Origin: Methylobacter luteus IMV-B-3098
Lineage (GTDB): Bacteria > Pseudomonadota > Gammaproteobacteria > Methylococcales > Methylomonadaceae
Direction of reading: 5' to 3'
Length of the DNA stretch: 64,000 bases
NCBI RefSeq assembly: GCF_000427625.1
Contig: NZ_KE386569.1
Span: 3,727,289-3,791,288 of the forward strand
The notes below the pieces were generated by a model. That model saw only the letters and a program-made list of their open reading frames with translations, did no database searches and was not told the origin of the DNA. Both the position numbers and the translations under genes were made by a program. Each line of letters starts with the position of its first letter. The first letter of the stretch is position 1. This document shows positions 1-10,285 of this stretch, one piece after another.

Positions 1-242
1 GCTTGGGAATTGATGAGCCAGACATTGATTCTTATGCAAGGGATTTATCCGGCATGCTGGATTTAATGACGCAGATGAGCGAACTGAATACCGATGGCGT
101 CATACCAATGGCTCATCCGATGGATCAGGTGCAAAGATTAAGGCCCGATATCGTTACGGAGCAGGACAATCGCGAGCAGTTCCAGGCTATTGCGCCACAA
201 GTCGAAGCTGGACTATATCTAGTGCCGAAAGTCATTGAATAA
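1..242 (+). CDS. gatC: Aspartyl/glutamyl-tRNA amidotransferase subunit C (5' partial)
   Basis: Small subunit of the GatCAB amidotransferase, which turns Asp-tRNA(Asn) or Glu-tRNA(Gln) into the amidated forms in the cytoplasm; GatC clamps GatA to GatB. Seventy-nine residues are visible and contain the family segment around GVIPMAHP followed by QVQRLRPD. The family is about 95 residues long, so roughly 15 N-terminal residues lie left of the window. The first full codon is at position 3. The stop is 10 bp before the gatA start, and gatA and gatB follow, which fixes the identity. Confidence 0.93.
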   Translation, partial: LGIDEPDIDSYARDLSGMLDLMTQMSELNTDGVIPMAHPMDQVQRLRPDIVTEQDNREQFQAIAPQVEAGLYLVPKVIE

Positions 243-252
243 GGGAATAATC

Positions 253-1704
253 ATGCACAATAAATCAATTGCAGAGCTAGCCAGGGGCCTGCGCTCAGGC
301 GAATTTTCAAGCGTCGAGCTGACTCAGGCGTTTTTGGACAGAATCAAGCGGCACAGTTCGCTTAACTGTTATGTTACGGTCACCGAAGATCTAGCCTTAC
401 AGGAAGCCAAGGCGGCCGATGACAGGATTGCCGAAGGCGATGCCACGCTGTTGACTGGCATACCGGTTGCGCAGAAAGACATTTTTTGCACGCAGGGCGT
501 GAAAACCACCTGCGGTTCCAAAATGCTCGACAACTTTATCGCGCCTTATAACGCCACGGTCGTGGATAAATTTAACCAGGCCGGAGCCGTGATGCTGGGC
601 AAGCTCAATATGGATGAATTCGCCATGGGCTCGTCAAACGAAACCAGTTATTACGGTGCCGTTAGAAATCCCTGGGATCTCAATGCCATTCCGGGTGGCT
701 CATCAGGCGGTTCGGCCGCAGCCGTAGCGGCCGGATTGACCGTCTGCGCGACCGGAACGGATACTGGCGGCTCAATCCGCCAGCCAGCAGCACACTGCGG
801 CATCACCGGTTTGAAACCGACTTACGGACGCGTATCGCGCTATGGCATGATCGCTTATGCTTCCAGCCTGGATCAGGGCGGGCCTATGGCACATAGCGCC
901 GAGGATGCGGCGATTATGCTGCAGGTAATGGCGGGATTCGATGAGAGAGATTCAACCAGTGTCGATCTGCCGGTGCCTGATTATAGGGCTGGGCTGAATA
1001 ATCCTATTGAAGGGCTCAAAATCGGGCTGCCGAAAGAGTTCTTCGGCGACGGCCTCAACAGCGACGTTGCCGCCGTTATTGAATCGGCCGTTAATGAATA
1101 TCGGAAACTGGGCGCGCACATCAAGGAAGTTTCGATGCCTAATCTGAAACTGGCCATTCCGGCTTACTACGTCATTGCGCCGGCCGAGTGTTCGGCCAAT
1201 CTGTCCCGCTTTGATGGCGTGCGTTATGGCTACCGCTGCGCTAATCCGGTAGATCTGACGGATCTCTATGTCCGCTCGCGCGGCGAAGGGTTCGGCAAGG
1301 AGGTCAAGCGCCGGATTCTGATGGGAACGTATGCCTTATCGGCCGGTTATTATGATGCCTACTATATCAAGGCGCAAAAAGTTCGCCGCCTGATCAGCGA
1401 GGACTTTAAAAAGGCCTTGTCGGAAGTCGATGTGATTATGGGACCGGTAGCACCGTCTACCGCTTTCGGCATAGGCGAGAAAATCGGCAACCCGATAGAG
1501 ATGTATTTATCCGATATCTATACCATCGCCATCAATCTTGCCGGACTGCCGGCCATGTCCGTACCGGCTGGTATCGTCGGCGGCAAACCGGTGGGCCTGC
1601 AGATCATCGGCAATTACTTCGCCGAAGACCGGCTGTTGAATATTGCCCATCAATATCAGCAGATTACCGACTGGCATCAACAAAGTCCTAAAGGTTTTGA
1701 GTAA
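253..1704 (+). CDS. gatA: Aspartyl/glutamyl-tRNA amidotransferase subunit A
   Basis: Amidase subunit that hydrolyses glutamine to release ammonia for tRNA transamidation. The amidase signature [10 protein letters not shown] is present, and the Ser-cisSer-Lys triad can be assigned to Lys75, Ser150 and Ser174, with spacing 75 and 24 as expected for the family. I chose the ATG at 253 (MHNKSIAEL, 483 aa, the usual GatA length) with an upstream AAGGGA; a TTG at 235 would overlap gatC and add an unlikely leader. Middle gene of gatCAB, 11 bp before gatB. Confidence 0.97.
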   Translation: MHNKSIAELARGLRSGEFSSVELTQAFLDRIKRHSSLNCYVTVTEDLALQEAKAADDRIAEGDATLLTGIPVAQKDIFCTQGVKTTCGSKMLDNFIAPYNATVVDKFNQAGAVMLGKLNMDEFAMGSSNETSYYGAVRNPWDLNAIPGGSSGGSAAAVAAGLTVCATGTDTGGSIRQPAAHCGITGLKPTYGRVSRYGMIAYASSLDQGGPMAHSAEDAAIMLQVMAGFDERDSTSVDLPVPDYRAGLNNPIEGLKIGLPKEFFGDGLNSDVAAVIESAVNEYRKLGAHIKEVSMPNLKLAIPAYYVIAPAECSANLSRFDGVRYGYRCANPVDLTDLYVRSRGEGFGKEVKRRILMGTYALSAGYYDAYYIKAQKVRRLISEDFKKALSEVDVIMGPVAPSTAFGIGEKIGNPIEMYLSDIYTIAINLAGLPAMSVPAGIVGGKPVGLQIIGNYFAEDRLLNIAHQYQQITDWHQQSPKGFE

Positions 1705-1715
1705 AGGAGCAAATC

Positions 1716-3146
1716 ATGGAATGGGAAGCAGTGATCGGGTTGGAAATTCATACCCAACTCGCCACGAAATCTAAAATTTTTTCCGGCGCCTCGACCGCTT
1801 ATGGAGCAGAGCCGAATACGCAGGCTTGTGCGGTCGATCTGGGTCTGCCGGGCGTCTTGCCGGTCCTGAACGAAGAAGCCGTGCGTATGGCCGTACTGTT
1901 TGGTCTGGCTATTGAGGCGGAGATTGCGCCGTATTCGATTTTCGCCAGGAAAAACTATTTTTATCCAGATCTACCCAAAGGCTATCAAATCAGCCAGTTT
2001 GAATTGCCTATCGTAGGTCTTGGTCATCTTGATATTGACGTGGACGGCGTCAAAAAGCGCATAGGCGTGACGCGCGCGCATCTTGAGGAAGATGCCGGCA
2101 AATCGCTGCATGAGGATTTTCATGGCTTGACCGGCATCGACTTAAACCGTGCCGGCACGCCGCTGTTGGAAATCGTGTCCGAGCCGGATATGCGTTCGGC
2201 GAAAGAAGCAGTCGCTTACATGAGAAAGCTGCATGAGCTGGTGCGCTACTTGGGCATTTGCGACGGCAACATGCAGGAAGGCTCATTCCGCTGTGACGCC
2301 AACGTGTCAGTGCGCCCAAAAGGCCAGCAAGCTTTCGGTACGCGCGCCGAAATCAAAAACATCAACTCGTTCAAATTCGTCGAGAAGGCCATCAATTATG
2401 AAATTGAGCGCCAGATCGACCTGATCGAGAGCGGCGGCGCGGTAGTTCAGGAAACGCGGCTTTACGATGCCGCCAAGGACCAAACCCGCTCCATGCGCAG
2501 CAAGGAAGAAGCCAACGATTACCGGTATTTTCCCGATCCCGATCTGTTGCCCGTGGTTGTCGATGAGGCATTTAAAGCGCAAGTAAAGACTACAATGCCC
2601 GAATTGCCGGATGCGAAAAAGCAGCGCTTCAAGGAGCAGTACGGATTGGATGAAGAAAGCACTGCAATCCTGACTTCTTCTCGTCCGCTGGCCGATTATT
2701 TCGAGATTGTCGTGAAAGAATCGGCTTGCGAAGCAAGAATCTGCGCCAACTGGGTAACGGGCGATCTCTTGGCCGCGCTTAACCGGTCCGGATTGGAAAT
2801 TAGCGATTCGCCGGTCAGTCACGAACGCCTGGCTGGGTTGCTGGCACGCATCAGCGACGATACCATTTCGGGAAAAATCGCCAAGCAGGTGTTTGAGGAG
2901 ATGTGGCAGGGCACGGCTTCAGCCGATGAGATTATCGAAGCCAAGGGCTTAAAGCAGATTACCGATACCGGCGCGATAGAAGCCATCATCGATAAAATCA
3001 TCGCTGATAATCCGGGTCAGGTTGAGCAATACCGTAGCGGTAAAGACAAGGTATTTGGTTTTTTTGTCGGGCAGGTCATGAAAGAAATGCAGGGCAAGGC
3101 CAATCCCGGCGAAGTCAATAAAATGCTGAAGGATAAGTTGAAATAA
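1716..3146 (+). CDS. gatB: Aspartyl/glutamyl-tRNA amidotransferase subunit B
   Basis: GatB holds the mischarged tRNA, phosphorylates its acidic side chain with ATP and transfers ammonia delivered from GatA. The 476-aa protein starts [15 protein letters not shown], carries the conserved [13 protein letters not shown] segment of the cradle domain, and ends with the YqeY-like tail domain ([20 protein letters not shown]) used for tRNA recognition. A strong AAGGAG precedes the ATG. It is the last gene of gatCAB and is followed by a clear terminator hairpin. Confidence 0.97.
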   Translation: MEWEAVIGLEIHTQLATKSKIFSGASTAYGAEPNTQACAVDLGLPGVLPVLNEEAVRMAVLFGLAIEAEIAPYSIFARKNYFYPDLPKGYQISQFELPIVGLGHLDIDVDGVKKRIGVTRAHLEEDAGKSLHEDFHGLTGIDLNRAGTPLLEIVSEPDMRSAKEAVAYMRKLHELVRYLGICDGNMQEGSFRCDANVSVRPKGQQAFGTRAEIKNINSFKFVEKAINYEIERQIDLIESGGAVVQETRLYDAAKDQTRSMRSKEEANDYRYFPDPDLLPVVVDEAFKAQVKTTMPELPDAKKQRFKEQYGLDEESTAILTSSRPLADYFEIVVKESACEARICANWVTGDLLAALNRSGLEISDSPVSHERLAGLLARISDDTISGKIAKQVFEEMWQGTASADEIIEAKGLKQITDTGAIEAIIDKIIADNPGQVEQYRSGKDKVFGFFVGQVMKEMQGKANPGEVNKMLKDKLK

Positions 3147-3165
3147 GCTTGACCGTATGGCGTGT

Positions 3166-3200
3166 CGGGCACCTGTACTAAACAGTCGTGCCCGGTTTTT
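3166..3200 (+). terminator. Rho-independent terminator after gatB
   Basis: CGGGCAC (3166-3172) pairs with GTGCCCG (3188-3194), an inner CTGT/ACAG helix extends the stem, and five T follow. It lies between the gatB stop and the end of the convergent gene on the minus strand. Confidence 0.8.
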
Positions 3201-3211
3201 CCGGTACTGGT

Positions 3212-3991
3212 TCAATCGGCCGGAAGCCAGTTAATCTCTCTGGCGGTCTGTTCGCCTATAATACATTGGTCCAGACTATCAGCCATCCGCGATGAGGTGG
3301 CTGACAGCGGAATGCGGGCAGTCATAATTTCAGCCTTGTTCTGCGGATACAAAGGGGACCGCGTAGGATCGGCATAGCCTATCGGGAAAATCGGTTCATT
3401 GTCTGCCGCGTATTTGTCTGTGGCTCCAACCGTATGCAGTAATTCATGGGCAATGACGATATTATTCTGCTGGTCCTGATCAATTGAGGCAAACGCATGC
3501 ACGACCGCCAGCAGGCCTTTATCCAGACCCAGTGAATGCTGTAGATGCCGGCCTTTAGTCGCTTCATGATAATGAACAAAGACCCGGATGCGGTGCAGAT
3601 TGGAATCCGAATCCGGTGTGTTTTTATAGGCCCAGTAACGAAATTTAAGTCCCCACCAGATAATCGTCGCATAGTTTGAGTTGGGCGGCGGCGATTCAGG
3701 CGGCTGAGCCGAAATGACCGGCCCCAGATGTGTCCGGGTAGGGTGGCTGGTAATGAGGTTGTATTTTTGACTTTGTTTTTCAATAAACTGGTCTACCGGC
3801 GTAAAGACGCTGTCATCGAGTTCATTGATGTAATCGTTGACGATGGGGCTGTTATTATCGCCATTGATACGGTAAATGACGACATCCATCGGCGTGGACC
3901 ATGATCTGGATTTCAGCTTTTGAGTCTTGGCATAAAAAGCCACTGTTGCCAATATCAGCAGCAAAATCAGAATGCGTATGGCTTTGAGCAA
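3212..3991 (-). CDS. Membrane-anchored metzincin-like putative zinc metalloprotease
   Basis: I do not recognise a named family. Residues 5-20 form one hydrophobic N-terminal segment after a short basic start, so the protein is probably anchored in the inner membrane with a periplasmic body. Residues 182-192 read HELLHTVGATD, which matches the metzincin pattern HExxHxxGxxD with Asp192 as possible third zinc ligand; a Met at 223 (EIMTA) lies where a Met-turn would be expected. The rest is rich in aromatic and polar residues with no other recognised domain. Three bases separate its ATG from the upstream JAMM gene stop, suggesting co-translation. Function and substrate are unknown; protease activity is inferred from motif only. 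Confidence 0.7.
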   Translation of the reverse strand: MLKAIRILILLLILATVAFYAKTQKLKSRSWSTPMDVVIYRINGDNNSPIVNDYINELDDSVFTPVDQFIEKQSQKYNLITSHPTRTHLGPVISAQPPESPPPNSNYATIIWWGLKFRYWAYKNTPDSDSNLHRIRVFVHYHEATKGRHLQHSLGLDKGLLAVVHAFASIDQDQQNNIVIAHELLHTVGATDKYAADNEPIFPIGYADPTRSPLYPQNKAEIMTARIPLSATSSRMADSLDQCIIGEQTAREINWLPAD

Positions 3992-3994
3992 GTT

Positions 3995-4414
3995 CTAGTC
4001 TTCGCTCAACGCCAACGCGATCTCTCGGGCGGTTTTTTGTTCTATCCTGAAGCCGCGCATTTCTAGAATGCCTTTCGTGTTCAATGAAATGATCAGGTAT
4101 AGCGCGTCCGGGTAAGCGGCCAATTCCAGATCGATGGCAGACGGTTCGGCCGGCGCGGTCGGGTGCGAATGATAAATGGCGAAAAGCTCTTCACCTTGAT
4201 CACGCATATTGGCCATGGCGGCGATTTGTTGCGATGGATCTAGCTGAAAGCGCTGCCCGGGCTTTTCTGCGATGTTGTTTATCGGATAGCAACGAGTCGG
4301 CAGGCCGTTTTTACCGCCAATAAGACCGCAGACTTCCTGGTCGGGAGATTGTTGCGCGAGATGCAATAACTGATTAGTAATTTTCCGCGAAATATGAATT
4401 TCTTCTTGGGTCAT
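3995..4414 (-). CDS. JAMM/MPN+ (M67 family) metallopeptidase-like protein
   Basis: A 139-aa single-domain protein of the Mov34/MPN/PAD-1 superfamily. The JAMM zinc motif is complete: Glu27 in QEVCGLIGG, His82-Ser-His84-Pro, then Ser92 and Asp95 (HSHPx6SxxD). Bacterial members cleave C-terminal extensions or isopeptide bonds of ubiquitin-like sulfur carriers such as ThiS/MoaD/CysO; the substrate here is not known. It lies 40 bp after prmC and 3 bp before the metzincin-like gene, all on the minus strand. In many gammaproteobacteria moeB (an E1-like enzyme) follows prmC; it is absent here. Confidence 0.85.
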   Translation of the reverse strand: MTQEEIHISRKITNQLLHLAQQSPDQEVCGLIGGKNGLPTRCYPINNIAEKPGQRFQLDPSQQIAAMANMRDQGEELFAIYHSHPTAPAEPSAIDLELAAYPDALYLIISLNTKGILEMRGFRIEQKTAREIALALSED

Positions 4415-4454
4415 AATTTAAGGTAAGAAAGTAAAAGTTAAAATCGACGGGTTT

Positions 4455-5300
4455 CTATTGATTCCACTGGCCGTATGTGACACGCGGCTGTCCTGATAAA
4501 TCCTGATAAGTTCTCACTTTATCATAGCGCAGGTTTTTAAAGATTGTTTGTACCTGATGCTGCTGGTCGTAGCCATGTTCGATGAGTAAATGCCCCTTTG
4601 ATTTCAGGCGGCTACGCGTGGTGTCCGCTATGATCTGTATGTCTCTAAGGCCTTGCTGGGCGGCGACCAAGGCGGTTTGCGGTTCAAACCGGACGTCGCC
4701 TTCCTGTAGATGGCTATCGTCTTCGGCAATATAGGGTGGATTGCTGATTACCAAATCGAATTGAGCGTCGGGCACATCGTCAAACCAGTTGCTCTGGTAA
4801 AAGCGGATGTTGGTGATGTGATGATGCCGGGCATTATGCTTTGCTATTTCCAGTGCTAATGGGCTGAAGTCGGTGGCTATGACTTGAGCGAGAGGACGCT
4901 CGGCGGCCAACGTGATGGCGATAATGCCGGAGCCGGTGCCTAAATCTATAAGCTTGACGGGTTCATTGGCCGGTATCAGTTTCAAGCCGAGTTCAATGAG
5001 CAGTTCGGTATCCGGGCGCGGAATCAGCACGTCCGGCGTGACATGGAAATCACGCGACCAGAACTCCCGATAACCAGTAAGATAGGCAACAGGCACGCCT
5101 TTTTGCCGTTCTTCAACCAATGCCCAGAATTGTTCCAGTTGTTCAGGCTCCAGTAAGTTATCGGGCCAGGCGCGCAGATAGGAGCGTCCTTTGTGTAGAA
5201 CCAGGCATAATAAAACCTCGGCATCCAGCAAGGGGGAGTCGGAGATGGATGCCAGTGCGTCGGCTGATTCTGCCAGCACGGATTTAATGCTGTGGTGCAT
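4455..5300 (-). CDS. prmC: Peptide chain release factor N5-glutamine methyltransferase
   Basis: Methylates the glutamine of the GGQ motif in release factors 1 and 2, which raises termination efficiency. The 281-aa protein has the N-terminal helical domain, the SAM-binding DLGTGSG at 119-125 and the catalytic NPPY at 187-190, which places the substrate glutamine. It directly follows its substrate gene prfA with 5 bp between them, in the order hemA-prfA-prmC. Confidence 0.97.
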   Translation of the reverse strand: MHHSIKSVLAESADALASISDSPLLDAEVLLCLVLHKGRSYLRAWPDNLLEPEQLEQFWALVEERQKGVPVAYLTGYREFWSRDFHVTPDVLIPRPDTELLIELGLKLIPANEPVKLIDLGTGSGIIAITLAAERPLAQVIATDFSPLALEIAKHNARHHHITNIRFYQSNWFDDVPDAQFDLVISNPPYIAEDDSHLQEGDVRFEPQTALVAAQQGLRDIQIIADTTRSRLKSKGHLLIEHGYDQQHQVQTIFKNLRYDKVRTYQDLSGQPRVTYGQWNQ

Positions 5301-5305
5301 TCGGC

Positions 5306-6391
5306 TTAGTCTTCGCCCAGTTGAGTCAGCAGTTCCGCCTGGTGTTCGCTGATCAGCGGCTGAATGACTTGTTCTAGACTGCCCGCCATGATGTCGTCAA
5401 GTTTATAGAGCGTCAAATTGATCCTATGGTCAGTTAGTCGGCCTTGCGGATAGTTATAGGTTCGGATGCGTTCGGAACGGTCGCCGCTGCCGACCTGCAG
5501 TTTACGCGTTGCCGCCTGCTCGGCATGGTGTTTTTCTTGTTCGGCGGCTAATAAACGCGATTGCAGCAACGACATGGCTCGGGCGCGGTTTTTGTGCTGC
5601 GAACGTTCGTCCTGGCATTCGACCACGACGCCGGAGGGAATATGTGTAATGCGTATAGCCGACTCGGTACGGTTAACATGCTGGCCGCCGGCGCCTGAGG
5701 CGCGAAACGTGTCGACCCGTAGGTCGGCCGGGTTGATGTCAAAGGCATCAATTTCCTCGACTTCGGGCATCACGGCGATAGTGCAGGCGGAAGTGTGGAT
5801 GCGGCCTTGCGATTCGGTTTCAGGCACTCGCTGTACGCGGTGCGCGCCAGATTCGAATTTTAATTGGGAATAAACGTCCTGCCCGGAAACGCGCAGAATG
5901 ATTTCCTTGTAACCGCCGTGGTCGCCGGGACTCTCACTGATGATTTCGGTCCTCCAGCCTTTTCTTTCAGCGTAGCGCTGATACATGCGAGCCAGATCGC
6001 CCGAGAAAATGGCCGCTTCATCGCCGCCAGTCCCAGCCCGGACTTCCAGAAAAATATTGCGGTTATCGTTAGGATCTTTGGGGAGCAACAGAATTTGCAA
6101 CTCATGTTCCAGATTTTCTATTTGATTTTCCGCTTCGGTAACTTCTTCCCTGGCCATTTCACGCAATTCCAAGTCGCTGTCGTTGGCCATTTCCTTAGCA
6201 GAGGCTAGCGCTTCTAGCGCTTTTTGATAGCGCTTGTAGCAGTCCACGATCGGATTGATTTGGGCGTACTCCTGGCTCAGTGAACGAAATTTATTTTGAT
6301 TGCCTTGAACTTCGGGTTCGGAAAGCAACGCCGCGATCTCGTCGTAGCGTTCGCTCAAATTTTCGAGTTTATGTTGTATGGATGGTTTCAT
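5306..6391 (-). CDS. prfA: Peptide chain release factor 1
   Basis: RF1 recognises UAA and UAG in the ribosomal A site and triggers peptide release. In 361 residues the GGQ motif lies at 235-237 within [14 protein letters not shown], and the codon-reading PxT tripeptide is PET at 190-192. The length suits RF1, not RF2. The start codon overlaps the hemA stop by 4 bp (ATGA), so translation is probably coupled to hemA. Confidence 0.97.
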   Translation of the reverse strand: MKPSIQHKLENLSERYDEIAALLSEPEVQGNQNKFRSLSQEYAQINPIVDCYKRYQKALEALASAKEMANDSDLELREMAREEVTEAENQIENLEHELQILLLPKDPNDNRNIFLEVRAGTGGDEAAIFSGDLARMYQRYAERKGWRTEIISESPGDHGGYKEIILRVSGQDVYSQLKFESGAHRVQRVPETESQGRIHTSACTIAVMPEVEEIDAFDINPADLRVDTFRASGAGGQHVNRTESAIRITHIPSGVVVECQDERSQHKNRARAMSLLQSRLLAAEQEKHHAEQAATRKLQVGSGDRSERIRTYNYPQGRLTDHRINLTLYKLDDIMAGSLEQVIQPLISEHQAELLTQLGED

Positions 6392-7647
6392 TGGGGTTGT
6401 TTTAATTTAAAAATTTCGCGGGCTGCGGCAATCAGATCATGCCTCTCGTTCTCACCGGCTTCTCTAATTTGTATACTGGGCGTATGTATCAGTTTATTGG
6501 TAAGGCTGTGAGCGAGCCTGGTCAGGGCTTCTTCAGGCGAGGCGCCGTTCTTTAATAATGCCAGTGCTTTTTGCAAAGCTTCATTGCGCATTTCTTCCGC
6601 TTGATAACGATAATCCCGGATAGTTGATTGTGCGCCTTGAGAGCGTAACCAGGCCAGGAAATGGCCAACCTGCGTATCGATAATTTCTTCTGCCTGTTCC
6701 GCGGCCTGACGGCGCGAATTCATGTTCTGGTCGATAGTATTTTGCAGGTCGTCAATCGTATAAAGATACACATCTCTGAGCTGTTCGACTTCAGCTTCGA
6801 TATCGCGCGGCACGGCCAGATCTACCATGAATATCGGTTTGTGTTTACGTTTTTTAATGGCACTTTCAACACGACCTTTGCCAAGAATCGGCAATTGACT
6901 GGCTGTCGATGAGATAACGATGTCGGCTTCGGCCAGATGCATGGGCAATTCGGATAAGGCGATGGCATAGCCGTTGAACTGCGACGCCAAGGTGTGGGCT
7001 TTATCGTATGTGCGATTGGCGACGATAATGCGACCTATGCCCTGTTGCGACAGATGACGAGCTGCCAATTCGATAGTTTCTCCTGCGCCGATCAGCAAGG
7101 CAGTCTGCTCGCTGAGTTTGTCAAAGATTTGCTGTGCCAGTTGGACTGCTGCAAAAGCGACCGATACCGGGCTGGAGCCTATAGCAGTATCGGTGCGGAC
7201 TTTTTTGGCTGCTGAAAACGTGTATTGAAAAAGTTTGCCTAACTGCTTGCCTAAAGTTCCAGCTTCGTAGGCTGCCTGATAGGCCGTTTTCATTTGTCCG
7301 AGAATTTGGGGTTCGCCTAGAATCATTGAATCCAGTCCGCATGCGACCCGAAACATATGGCGAATCAATTGACTGTCGGTATGGCAATAAAGGTAAGGCG
7401 TAAACTCTGCCGGTTTGATATTTCTGCTTTCGGCGACCCAGTCAATCAGAATCTGCTTGTTCGCCGTGGTGGATTCACAGTAAAACTCGGTACGGTTACA
7501 GGTTGAAAGAATCGCGGCTTCGCTGATTTCTTTCAGATGCCATAATTCCTGTAGCGATGATTCCAGAATTTCGGCAGGGAATGCCAGACGCTCACGGATG
7601 GAAACCGGCGCGGTATTATAATTAATCCCTACTGCAAGAAGTGTCAT
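6388..7647 (-). CDS. hemA: Glutamyl-tRNA reductase
   Basis: First committed step of haem synthesis by the C5 pathway: NADPH-dependent reduction of Glu-tRNA(Glu) to glutamate-1-semialdehyde. The active-site Cys50 sits in [10 protein letters not shown], the NADP-binding segment [10 protein letters not shown] follows mid-protein, and the C-terminal dimerisation helices are intact (419 aa). It is the first gene of the minus-strand hemA-prfA-prmC group and faces away from the TPR lipoprotein gene across a 296-bp gap. Confidence 0.97.
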   Translation of the reverse strand: MTLLAVGINYNTAPVSIRERLAFPAEILESSLQELWHLKEISEAAILSTCNRTEFYCESTTANKQILIDWVAESRNIKPAEFTPYLYCHTDSQLIRHMFRVACGLDSMILGEPQILGQMKTAYQAAYEAGTLGKQLGKLFQYTFSAAKKVRTDTAIGSSPVSVAFAAVQLAQQIFDKLSEQTALLIGAGETIELAARHLSQQGIGRIIVANRTYDKAHTLASQFNGYAIALSELPMHLAEADIVISSTASQLPILGKGRVESAIKKRKHKPIFMVDLAVPRDIEAEVEQLRDVYLYTIDDLQNTIDQNMNSRRQAAEQAEEIIDTQVGHFLAWLRSQGAQSTIRDYRYQAEEMRNEALQKALALLKNGASPEEALTRLAHSLTNKLIHTPSIQIREAGENERHDLIAAAREIFKLKQPQ

Positions 7648-7943
7648 GGTATCGATGGTTAAGAGTTTATGTATTTTAGAGCACTATAATAATATTTTTA
7701 TACAGTGTTTTTTATCCTGATGTCGACTTAGGTGATCAGGAACTTTGCTGTAGTCAACGCGTCCACAGCTATACATGTTTACTGAGAGCAGATGGCTTTT
7801 AGGTAAATTCAAAGTATATTATGGGGGCTTATTCTAAGAAATATAACGACTTTATCCAAATGGAATAAATCAGCTATCCGAATCGACTGATTTTTCTGAT
7901 AATCTATAGCTTATATGTGTTGAGTAATAAATAGGACGATTGC
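7648..7943. other. Divergent intergenic region, hemA / TPR lipoprotein
   Basis: This 296-bp AT-rich stretch must hold promoters for both diverging genes. A TATAAT hexamer occurs at 7685-7690 and several TATTAT-like boxes surround it, but I see no -35 element convincing enough to assign a start site. A small inverted repeat CCTGAT/ATCAGG lies at 7716-7740. I see no open reading frame or RNA gene in it. Confidence 0.5.
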
Positions 7944-9689
7944 GTGGTGATTTTTAGATTGTTTTCAGTGCTAACTCTGGTCTTGCTTAATGGCTGTGCT
8001 GGCTCGCCAGACAAGCCAAATTCGCAGGAAGAGCCTGTTGAGTCTGTCAAAATATCCCAAACAAAGGGAGAAGTTCAGTCTAGCGATACAAAAACGGAGA
8101 TCGATCCTGATGTATTGTATATGCTGTTGACGGCAGAGCTTGCCGGACAAAGGGGGCAGTATGAGATTGCATTGGAAGGCTATATGGAAGCCGCCAAGCG
8201 GGTCAAGGATCCGCGATTTGCTGAAAGAGCAGCAAAAATTGCTATGTACATGAAAGACAGTAATAAGGCTAGCGAGGCCGTTTCCTTATGGCTGGCTCAG
8301 GATCCTAATAATATGACGGCCAGAAAAATTGCCGCATTATCCGCGTTGAGAACTGGTGATAAGCAAGTTGCCATTGAGCATGTAGATAAATTGCTGACAA
8401 TTGATCCTGCCGGTTTCGAAAACTCCATGCTGGAATTGGCAACTGTGCTGGAAAAGGAGAATAAGGTTGCTTTTCTGTATGAAGTGCTGGATGCATTGTC
8501 TTTGCATCATCAAGATCAGGCTGTAGTTTATTTTGTACAATCATTGTTAGCCATGCAGATGAAAAACAGTGATCTGGCTAAAATGAAGATACAGCAGGCT
8601 TTGAATGCGCAGCCTGATTGGGATAAGGCGCAGATTTTTCAAGCCCAGATCTCGGTGCTTTCAGGGGATTTAAACACAGCGGTTACCTTGCTGCAGAAGG
8701 CATCTGTCAAATATCCGGAAAATGACAAAATAAAAAGATTGCTGGCTCAGGTTTTGATAAAAGCGGAAAGATATGAAGAGGCCGGCGAGGTTTATCAGGG
8801 TATAATTTCCGCTAATCCGAGCGATGCTGAAAGTCAGTTCGCCTTGGCATTGGTGCATTTGCAATTAAGTAGAGATAATAAGGCCGAAGATATTTTAAAA
8901 AAACTGCTGGAGCAACCTGCATGGCAATCTCAAGCCAGCTTTTACTTGGGTAAAATAGAAGAAAAGCGCAAGAATACAAAAAAGGCTCTGGCTTGGTTTG
9001 ATGAGGTAAAGGACGGGCCGTTTGCATTTGATGCAGCGATTTCAGCGATTTCATTGCTTGCAAAAGATAATCAATTTGATGAAGCGAGTTCCCGGCTCAG
9101 CACTTTGCAGAGTCAGTTTCCAAAACAGAAGCTACGGCTCATCCTGATTCAGGCTGAGTTGTATAGTCAACAAAAGCAGTATGAACAAGCATTTAATCTA
9201 TTGACAGAGGCATTGGCCGGTATGCCTGAGCAGAAAGAATTGTTATATACCCGGGCATTGATGGCTGAGCATCTCAACAAACTGGATATATTGGAAGCAG
9301 ATCTAAAAAAAATATTGGCCCAGGATCCTGACAATGCCGAGGCGTTAAATGCCTTAGGATATACTTTGGTAGAAAAAACCAACCGTTATGCTGAAGCCGA
9401 AAAATATCTGGAGAAGGCAATCAAATTACAGCCAGATGAGGCGGTCATTATGGATAGTTATGGATGGCTACAATTTAAGCTGGGAAATACCGAGCAGGCA
9501 TTGCTTTATCTTCAGAAGGCTTATGCTAAACAACAGGCAGGCGAGATAGGGGCGCATCTCGCCGAAGTCTTATGGGCTTTAAATAGAAAGGCTGAGGCAA
9601 GAAAAGTATTTGCCAAAGCTCTTAAAGATGCGCCGGAAGATGAAGATTTATTGGATTTTCAACGGAGAGTACTGAATAGTGCGGAATAG
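7944..9689 (+). CDS. TPR-repeat outer-membrane-type lipoprotein
   Basis: A 581-aa protein with a lipoprotein signal peptide whose lipobox reads LLNGC (Cys18), followed by a low-complexity polar linker and then tetratricopeptide-like repeats through most of the length; the clearest TPR units are near residues 465-550 (DPDNAEALNALGYTLVE and the following helices). Similar TPR lipoproteins commonly precede lolB in gammaproteobacteria, and lolB starts only 2 bp after this stop. A scaffold role in the envelope is plausible but not shown. The start is a GTG at 7944; a second GTG follows immediately. Confidence 0.85.
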   Translation: MVIFRLFSVLTLVLLNGCAGSPDKPNSQEEPVESVKISQTKGEVQSSDTKTEIDPDVLYMLLTAELAGQRGQYEIALEGYMEAAKRVKDPRFAERAAKIAMYMKDSNKASEAVSLWLAQDPNNMTARKIAALSALRTGDKQVAIEHVDKLLTIDPAGFENSMLELATVLEKENKVAFLYEVLDALSLHHQDQAVVYFVQSLLAMQMKNSDLAKMKIQQALNAQPDWDKAQIFQAQISVLSGDLNTAVTLLQKASVKYPENDKIKRLLAQVLIKAERYEEAGEVYQGIISANPSDAESQFALALVHLQLSRDNKAEDILKKLLEQPAWQSQASFYLGKIEEKRKNTKKALAWFDEVKDGPFAFDAAISAISLLAKDNQFDEASSRLSTLQSQFPKQKLRLILIQAELYSQQKQYEQAFNLLTEALAGMPEQKELLYTRALMAEHLNKLDILEADLKKILAQDPDNAEALNALGYTLVEKTNRYAEAEKYLEKAIKLQPDEAVIMDSYGWLQFKLGNTEQALLYLQKAYAKQQAGEIGAHLAEVLWALNRKAEARKVFAKALKDAPEDEDLLDFQRRVLNSAE

Positions 9690-9691
9690 TT

Positions 9692-10285
9692 GTGTCACGT
9701 TTTAAAGCAAAGCTGTTTATTTATAGTTGTCTGTCCTTATTATTGTCAGCCTGTTCCGTTGTTCCTATTGAGCCTAGTGGGTATTATTCGAGGGCGGAAA
9801 GATTGCATCTTTATGAATTGAAACAATGGGCATTTGATGGGCGTTTGGCCGTGTCCGGTCATAACGATTCTTGGTCCGCAAACATAAGTTGGGAGCATGA
9901 GCCAGGCGAAGAAAAAATAAAACTATCCGGACCATTGGGGCAGGGGGGTATGTTGATTCGGTTGGTGGGAGATTTTGTTATCTTGGATCGTGGAGATGGG
10001 AAAATAGAATCTTCTGAGCGTCCGGAAGAGTTCATTAATCAACAACTGGGTATGTTTGTGCCTGTTCATTCGCTTCGTTATTGGGTAGTGGGATTGCCCG
10101 AACCTTCCCAAAGGTTTGAGGAAACCAGCAGTGGTTTTGAGCAGGCTGGGTGGCATAGCGAATACAAAGAAATGCAACGTGCAAAAGATGAAACTATGCC
10201 ACGTAAAATCACAGTAATGAATGATCAGGTCAAATTAAAGTTAATCGTAGATCATTGGAATTTAAATGACGCAAAAGCAAAATAG
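9692..10285 (+). CDS. lolB: Outer-membrane lipoprotein receptor LolB
   Basis: LolB receives lipoproteins from the periplasmic carrier LolA and inserts them into the inner leaflet of the outer membrane. The 197-aa precursor has a signal peptide with lipobox LLSAC (Cys21), then the LolB beta-barrel core (WAFDGRLAVSG, WSANISWEHEPGEE). Start GTG at 9692, 2 bp after the TPR gene. It overlaps ispE by 20 bp, the usual lolB-ispE junction. Confidence 0.93.
   Translation: MSRFKAKLFIYSCLSLLLSACSVVPIEPSGYYSRAERLHLYELKQWAFDGRLAVSGHNDSWSANISWEHEPGEEKIKLSGPLGQGGMLIRLVGDFVILDRGDGKIESSERPEEFINQQLGMFVPVHSLRYWVVGLPEPSQRFEETSSGFEQAGWHSEYKEMQRAKDETMPRKITVMNDQVKLKLIVDHWNLNDAKAK

Noticed and set aside
2307..2822. 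171-codon open frame antisense to gatB
   Set aside because: Shadow of a GC-rich conserved gene; translation shows no domain.
3162..3377. Plus-strand open frame across the gatB terminator
   Set aside because: It runs through the terminator hairpin and opposes the metzincin-like gene; no homology seen.
5495..5505. PET in place of PAT as the RF1 codon-reading tripeptide
   Set aside because: The middle position varies among RF1 proteins (PxT); the surrounding sequence is standard.
7716..7740. Inverted repeat CCTGAT/ATCAGG in the hemA promoter region
   Set aside because: Only six base pairs and a 13-base loop; expected by chance in 296 bp.
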